Position numbers and translations under genes: made by a program
Source: an uncultured Christensenellaceae bacterium
Lineage (GTDB): Bacteria > Bacillota > Clostridia > Christensenellales > MGBC116941
Direction of reading: 5' to 3'
Length of the DNA stretch: 18,531 nt
NCBI GenBank assembly: GCA_910585035.1
Contig: CAJUEF010000003.1
Coordinates: 38,166-56,696 of the forward strand
Notes under the pieces: generated by a model
Database searches by the model: none
Seen by the model: the letters and a program-made list of their open reading frames with translations, nothing else
What the model was told of the DNA's origin: nothing
In this document: in pieces, positions 14,197-18,531 of the stretch
Position numbering within the stretch: position 1 is the first letter of the stretch
Layout: every line of letters begins with the position of its first letter

Positions 14197-14646
14197 TTAT
14201 TCTTCATTTGTTCTATGTATTCCTAAATCCGATAAAATGGCATTTGCCGTTTCCGTCATCACCTTTTCATCATCCGGATTTATGTGGTCATATCCAAGAA
14301 GATGCAGCATGCCGTGAGTACATAAAAAGCAAACTTCCCTCTTAAAACTGTGCCCGTATTCTTCTGCTTGTTCTTTCGCTCTTTTATAGGATATTGCAAT
14401 GCTTCCAAGACAACCGCTTGAAATCCTTTCAAGTCCGCTTTCAAAATTCGGAAAAGAAAGCACGTCCGTCGTCCTGTCCACTTTTCTGTATTCTTTGTTA
14501 AGCAGTTCTATAACGTCATCATATGCAATAAGCAGTTCCACATCCATATCAGGCTTATGAAAATGCTCTAATATATATGTAACAGTAGAAAACAAATACT
14601 CCTTAACATTATCTTCTTCAGTGACTTCCCATTCATAATAAATCAT
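14197..14646 (-). CDS. ybeY: Endoribonuclease YbeY (rRNA maturation factor)
   Basis: Single-strand endoribonuclease of the UPF0054 family, involved in 16S rRNA 3' maturation and ribosome quality control. The zinc motif H-x3-H-x5-H is complete in HGMLHLLGYDH (His111, His115, His121). The upstream RxTDVLSFP signature is also present (RTTDVLSFPNF, residues 58-68). Length 149 is typical. The ATG at 14646 overlaps the TAA of pgpH by one base (TAATG), so translation is coupled. Era follows directly; dgkA and cdd, which separate ybeY from era in Bacillus, are absent here. Confidence 0.95.
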   Translation of the reverse strand: MIYYEWEVTEEDNVKEYLFSTVTYILEHFHKPDMDVELLIAYDDVIELLNKEYRKVDRTTDVLSFPNFESGLERISSGCLGSIAISYKRAKEQAEEYGHSFKREVCFLCTHGMLHLLGYDHINPDDEKVMTETANAILSDLGIHRTNEE

Positions 14647-16757
14647 TATACCTTGTTCCCTTCCATAAGTTGTGCATCTTCTTTATAAGCTATTCGTTTG
14701 TGATAAATTCCTTTAAAGCTCTCATTAAAAGCATCTATTATTTTTCCAATATCCTTAAAGCTTAAATCACATTCGTCAAGCTGACCGTCTCTTATCTTTC
14801 CATCAATAACCTTTTTAATAACATTTCTTGAGTTATCCTCGTCATATCCCACTCTCATCACCGCTTCCATAACATCTGCAAGCATGATTATTGCCGCTTC
14901 CTTTGACTGGGGCTTTGGACCTTTATATTTAAAATCATCCTCATTTATTTCATAACCTAAGTCAATAGCTTTATCATAAAAATATTTTGCATATGTTGTG
15001 CCATGATGCTGGAGTATAATTTCTTTAATTTCTTTTGGCAATTTCTCCTTTTGAGCCATTCTAAAGCCTTCAACAGTATGTCCCGTTATTATTCTGGCGC
15101 TTTCCACAGGATTCATAGTGTCATGAATATTGTCTCCATGCTGGTTTTCTTTAAAATATATAGGACGAGCAATCTTTCCTATATCGTGATAATAAGCCGC
15201 AACCCTTACAAGAAGCGCATTGGCTCCAACTGCCTTTGCGGCAGCCTCAGCAAGGTTAGCAACAAGCATGCTGTGATGATATGTACCCGGAGCTTTCTTA
15301 ATAAGCTCTTTTAGCGCATGATTTTCCGTGCTGCTTAAATCCACCAGCTTTGCATCAGTTAAAACGTTAAACACCTCTTCAAAAAGAATTGTTATTCCAA
15401 CGCATAATACTGTGGATATAGCCACTGTGGTAACACCTTTATAAGCGGTTTTAAACGTCATAAACGTAATTACATCACCAAGATTTTCCGCAATAAGTAT
15501 ATATGCAACGTTTATGGCAAAACACATACATGCTGTCATAAAACCCGCAAAAATAATTCCAAATCTTGTCCTTTTTCTGTCAAAAACATAGATGCCTACC
15601 ATTGTACTTATTATAAATATAAATACCGAATAAAAGTTCCAGGAATTCCTTTGAATTATTCCAACAAGCCCGCAAACAAATATATTGTTTATAAGGGCTA
15701 CCTTTCTGTCAATAAGCGCAACAGTTAAAAGACCCGCTAAGGATATGGGCATAAGATACTCTTTAAAATTAAGAGCCAACACACAAAGCCCCATAGTAAT
15801 TACAATAATTCCGCTGGAGAGCGAAAAATATTTAATTCTGCCAAACACATTGTAATTAAAATTGTAAATATAAACATAATAAAATCCAAACAGCACTATA
15901 AGCAGCAATGCAACGCCTATTAAAATGTTTGTGTCAAAATAAAATCCCTCTCCGACAAATCCAAGGGTAATCAGCATATCAAACTGAGCTTCACTGAGCA
16001 CTTCTCCTTTATAAGCCACAACCTGTCCTTTTGAATAGTATATTGGCTCAACATTTTCCCTTGCTTTTACCTTTTCGGCGTTTGTCGCCTGCTCGTCATA
16101 TAACATATTGGTTGTCATGCATTTTTGCAGACCTTTATTTATTAAAAATGACATAACCGTTTTATCTTTAGGTATCTGGTCAACAATTGTTTCCCTTGTT
16201 TTATCCACGTCATCTTCATAAACTCCTTGGCTAAGGGCGCTGTTTAAAGCTGTTTCCGCTTGTCTGAATGTAGAGAGAATATCCTCCTGGCTTGCTGCTG
16301 CAAGCTGGTTTATCTGTTCTAAAGTAAGAGCTGTTCCGTATTTCTCATTCGCCCCCTGCAACACGTTTTCAGATACAGACAAGTTGTCTTCCTCATCTTT
16401 TACAGCATTTTCATAAGCATAGTTTCTGGCATTCACAATAGACGTATAATAGGTTCTAAAGCTATCTACCTGCTGGGTTCGCAGTCTCTCGCTGTTGGAA
16501 TACTGGAAAGGAACCTGCTCGGCAACCCTCTCTCTAACCTCGTCTGTAGACACAGCGTCTTCCACCTTTTTGGTGGCATAAACCGTTTCCGGCATTGTGC
16601 TTCCAATCTGCACGCTTAACTTTTGAGGCAGCAAAGCATATATAACCATGGCATAAATACAAAGACCGCTTGCCAGAGCAATAAATATCTTCCATCTTGC
16701 GGCTCGCTTATTGTTATGCTTTAAATCCTCATATAAACTTTTTAACATATTATCCAT
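14646..16757 (-). CDS. pgpH: Membrane HD-domain phosphohydrolase, PgpH-type cyclic-di-AMP phosphodiesterase
   Basis: A 703-residue 7TM-HD protein like Listeria PgpH and Bacillus YqfF, which degrade cyclic-di-AMP and so affect potassium, osmotic and cell-wall homeostasis. One membrane segment at about 23-44 is followed by an extracellular domain of about 230 residues. A bundle of roughly seven membrane segments lies at about 277-465, and the cytoplasmic HD domain is at about 475-690. Metal ligands are visible: His494-His495 in GTYHHS, His524-Asp525 in YYHDIGK, His560 in ITGHTVEG and His584-His585 in LQHHGT. Start ATG 16757 has GGAG seven bases upstream. It lies 36 bases after phoH and overlaps ybeY by one base. 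Domain order and length match the family; activity is inferred. Confidence 0.94.
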   Translation of the reverse strand: MDNMLKSLYEDLKHNNKRAARWKIFIALASGLCIYAMVIYALLPQKLSVQIGSTMPETVYATKKVEDAVSTDEVRERVAEQVPFQYSNSERLRTQQVDSFRTYYTSIVNARNYAYENAVKDEEDNLSVSENVLQGANEKYGTALTLEQINQLAAASQEDILSTFRQAETALNSALSQGVYEDDVDKTRETIVDQIPKDKTVMSFLINKGLQKCMTTNMLYDEQATNAEKVKARENVEPIYYSKGQVVAYKGEVLSEAQFDMLITLGFVGEGFYFDTNILIGVALLLIVLFGFYYVYIYNFNYNVFGRIKYFSLSSGIIVITMGLCVLALNFKEYLMPISLAGLLTVALIDRKVALINNIFVCGLVGIIQRNSWNFYSVFIFIISTMVGIYVFDRKRTRFGIIFAGFMTACMCFAINVAYILIAENLGDVITFMTFKTAYKGVTTVAISTVLCVGITILFEEVFNVLTDAKLVDLSSTENHALKELIKKAPGTYHHSMLVANLAEAAAKAVGANALLVRVAAYYHDIGKIARPIYFKENQHGDNIHDTMNPVESARIITGHTVEGFRMAQKEKLPKEIKEIILQHHGTTYAKYFYDKAIDLGYEINEDDFKYKGPKPQSKEAAIIMLADVMEAVMRVGYDEDNSRNVIKKVIDGKIRDGQLDECDLSFKDIGKIIDAFNESFKGIYHKRIAYKEDAQLMEGNKV

Positions 16758-16793
16758 ATAATTTCTCCGGTGACCTTATATGCTTTTGGCTGA

Positions 16794-17738
16794 TTAAGCC
16801 TTCTCATAAGCGTCAATTATCTTTTGCACCAGGGGATGCCTTATAACGTCGTTTTTACCAAAAGAAGCAATAGCAATATCTTCAATACCGTCAAGCAGCT
16901 CAATAGCATGCTTAAGGCCTGACTTGGCGTTCCTTGGCAGATCCGTCTGGGTAATGTCTCCAGTTATAACCATTTTACTGTTTTCACCAAGACGGGTTAA
17001 AAACATTTTCATTTGTGGAATAGTGCAGTTTTGAGCTTCGTCAAGCACAATAAAGCTGTCTTTTAAAGTTCGTCCTCGCATAAACGCCAAAGGCGCAGCT
17101 TCAATAACGCCCCGCTCTTCCAGCTTTGTATACTTGTCCTCTCCCAAAAATTCTCCCAGTGCGTCATATAGGGGAGTTAAGTAAGGATCCACCTTTTCCT
17201 GTAAATCTCCCGGCAAAAATCCCAGCTTTTCCCCTGCCTCCACCGCAGGACGTGTAAGCACAATTTTAGATATCTCTTTTTTCTTTAGCGCAGTTACCGC
17301 CAGCGCCATGGCAAGATAGGTTTTGCCGGTTCCTGCCGGTCCGGTACAAATTGTAATTGTGTTTTCTCTTATGGCATTTATATATTTTTTCTGCCTGACG
17401 GTTTTACATGATACAGGCTTTCCCTTGGAAGTAACCGCAACCACGTCTGCCATAGCATCTGCTATATCATCCGCATTACCTTTTTTAGCAAATTCAACTG
17501 CCTGGTTGGCTGTCCATACAGACAAACTACCACTGTTTTCCCTAATTTTTTTCAAAGCTTCAAAGGTGTCTGCCGCCGCCTTAACACTTTCCTTTTCTCC
17601 TGTAATATCAATTCCCGTATCTATTTGCTTAACCCTAACGCCAAGAGCCTTTTCAATTATTTCCACATAACTGTCGTGAGGACCAAATATATCCGTTATC
17701 TGGTCTAAGCTTTCAAACTCCACATGACCTGTTTCCAA
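16794..17738 (-). CDS. phoH: PhoH-like ATPase
   Basis: Cytoplasmic P-loop ATPase of the PhoH family; the role is not firmly defined, though its constant link with ybeY and era points to RNA or ribosome metabolism. The N-terminal region (about 15-65) is followed by the ATPase core, with Walker A GPAGTGKT (about 133-140), LTRPAVEAGEKLGFLPGDL, Walker B FIVLDEAQN (about 229-237) and the sensor-like MVITGDITQTDLP. I choose TTG 17738 (METGHVEFESLDQ, 314 residues), because a perfect AGGAGG lies six bases upstream. A TTG at 17765 is open in the same frame but has only a weak site. The gene is the first in its operon, about 58 bases after the predicted transcription start. Confidence 0.94.
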   Translation of the reverse strand: METGHVEFESLDQITDIFGPHDSYVEIIEKALGVRVKQIDTGIDITGEKESVKAAADTFEALKKIRENSGSLSVWTANQAVEFAKKGNADDIADAMADVVAVTSKGKPVSCKTVRQKKYINAIRENTITICTGPAGTGKTYLAMALAVTALKKKEISKIVLTRPAVEAGEKLGFLPGDLQEKVDPYLTPLYDALGEFLGEDKYTKLEERGVIEAAPLAFMRGRTLKDSFIVLDEAQNCTIPQMKMFLTRLGENSKMVITGDITQTDLPRNAKSGLKHAIELLDGIEDIAIASFGKNDVIRHPLVQKIIDAYEKA

Positions 17739-17802
17739 ACAGTACCTCCTGTATGTGTCATCCAAATTTACCTACAAATACCGCAAGTATAATCTAACTC
17801 TT

Positions 17803-17831
17803 ATTATAGTATCCCGAAATATAAGTTTCAA
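17803..17831 (-). promoter_or_regulatory. Sigma-A promoter of the phoH-pgpH-ybeY-era-recO operon
   Basis: On the minus strand, TTGAAA (17826-17831) and a perfect TATAAT (17803-17808) are separated by 17 bases. The predicted start is near 17796. The preceding 120 bases (about 17832-17950) are very AT-rich and may add an UP-element effect; I see nothing else in them. This is the best promoter in the window and stands directly after the yqfD terminator. Confidence 0.85.
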
Positions 17832-17946
17832 GCATTTACTTTTCTTTTAAAAATAAAAATAAACAAATTAAAACTTAATTACCTAATAATAAATTTTTAC
17901 TTAGCACTCTGCAAATCTTTTAAATAAAACAAAAAGCCCTTTAAAC

Positions 17947-18011
17947 AGCAAAAAAAGACACGCACTTTCAAAATTAAAAATAGCAAAAACAAAACGAAAG
18001 TCCGCGTCTTT
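17947..18011 (-). terminator. Terminator after yqfD
   Basis: A 16-bp imperfect stem (17996-18011 with 17954-17969; one mismatch and one wobble) encloses an AT-rich loop of 26 bases and is followed on the minus strand by TTTTTTT. The large loop is unusual. It starts about 50 bases after the yqfD stop and separates yqfD from the phoH promoter. Confidence 0.7.
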
Positions 18012-18059
18012 AAAATACTGAAATCAATAAATTAAAGTAAATTTTTAAGAAAGTAAAAC

Positions 18060-18531
18060 TCAATTTACCGGTACATCAATTCCTATGTTTATATCAAGCT
18101 CAAGTATAGCGTTTGCCGTTATATGTCCTTCATTCATTTCATATTTAATATCCGTTGCAACAATTTTTGCATTTTCAGGCGCTTTAGCCGCCGCTGCCTG
18201 AAATGCCATAGTTCCCACCTGCTGAGTAACTGCGTTTATGTCTTTATCCTCATAGGATATTGCAACCTCGTTATAGGTAAGAGTAACATATTTTACCGGC
18301 AAAACAGACCGAAAACCCCCTATTGGTTTTTCCTCCTTTGTGACAACATAATGTTCAAAGGGGTTTTCTTTTTTTTCAATATAGCTCTTGTTCCCCCAAA
18401 AATCAATATATCTCTCCTGTATTGTGTTGCCTGTGCCTTTAATGGTCAGTCCTGCCGCCTCCATGGTATAACTGCCTGTTTCCCACACAGTGCCCACAAC
18501 AGTTGCCCTTGCTTTTATACGTTCAATACTG
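18060..18531 (-). CDS. yqfD: Sporulation protein YqfD, C-terminal part (start lies outside the window)
   Basis: The frame is open from the window edge (SIERIKARATVVGTVWETGS) to the stop at 18060, giving about 156 residues of a protein usually near 400. YqfD is a membrane-anchored protein expressed in the mother cell and needed for sporulation in Bacillus. What is visible is the conserved extracellular C-terminal half, with KARATV, the aromatic-rich RYIDFWGNKSYIEKKENPFEHY, and KYVTLTYNEVAISYEDKD. An internal GTG at 18497 is not the start: the same frame continues upstream without a break. The neighbour phoH is the standard one. Its presence suggests a spore-forming lineage but does not prove that this strain sporulates. 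Confidence 0.88.
   Translation of the reverse strand, partial: SIERIKARATVVGTVWETGSYTMEAAGLTIKGTGNTIQERYIDFWGNKSYIEKKENPFEHYVVTKEEKPIGGFRSVLPVKYVTLTYNEVAISYEDKDINAVTQQVGTMAFQAAAAKAPENAKIVATDIKYEMNEGHITANAILELDINIGIDVPVN

Noticed and set aside
14205..14207. ATG at 14207 as the era start
   Set aside because: It has no good ribosome binding site, and the added residues do not match Era N-termini; ATG 14183 has GGAG at five bases.
17763..17765. TTG at 17765 as the phoH start
   Set aside because: Only a weak site precedes it, whereas the perfect AGGAGG lies downstream and serves TTG 17738.

Overview
The window reads as chromosomal DNA of a low-GC Firmicute of class Clostridia. The evidence is AT-rich intergenic DNA, strong AGGAGG-type ribosome binding sites, several TTG starts, a sporulation gene (yqfD), and the conserved Gram-positive order yqfD-phoH-pgpH-ybeY-era-yqzL-recO followed by dgt-dnaG-sigA. 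I cannot name a genus. Every gene I support lies on the minus strand, so transcription runs from base 18531 towards base 1. Open frames on the plus strand look like shadows of these genes.

Layout in the direction of transcription: (a) the 3' part of yqfD, closed by a terminator; (b) a textbook sigma-A promoter (TTGAAA-N17-TATAAT) driving a tight cluster phoH, pgpH (7TM-HD cyclic-di-AMP phosphodiesterase), ybeY, era, yqzL, recO, a small protein resembling a degenerate PPDK swivel domain, and dgt; (c) dnaG and sigA behind a structured leader, closed by a strong terminator; (d) trmK, nif3/yqfO and a COG1579 coiled-coil/zinc-ribbon gene carrying an apparent -1 frameshift; (e) rnpB (RNase P RNA, type A), starting within a few bases of the zinc-ribbon stop codon and closed by its own terminator; (f) an array of 116-bp tandem repeats; (g) a YgiQ-family radical SAM gene with terminator; (h) a leader with mutually exclusive hairpins and an intrinsic terminator, resembling a riboswitch or attenuator, in front of a secreted protein of unknown function whose start looks frameshifted; (i) the 5' part of tig (trigger factor), leaving the window at base 1.

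Most genes are housekeeping: primase and sigma factor; ribosome and RNA maturation (Era, YbeY, TrmK, RNase P, perhaps PhoH); recombination (RecO); dNTP control (Dgt); second-messenger turnover (PgpH); protein folding (trigger factor). The less ordinary material is non-coding or anomalous: the riboswitch-like leader at about 2561-2673, the 116-bp repeat array, the dnaG leader with alternative pairings, the apparent AUA start of trmK, the His-less swivel-domain-like protein, and two single-base homopolymer frameshifts. The frameshifts may be real or may be sequencing errors. I see no mobile element, CRISPR array, tRNA gene or clearly new multi-gene system.
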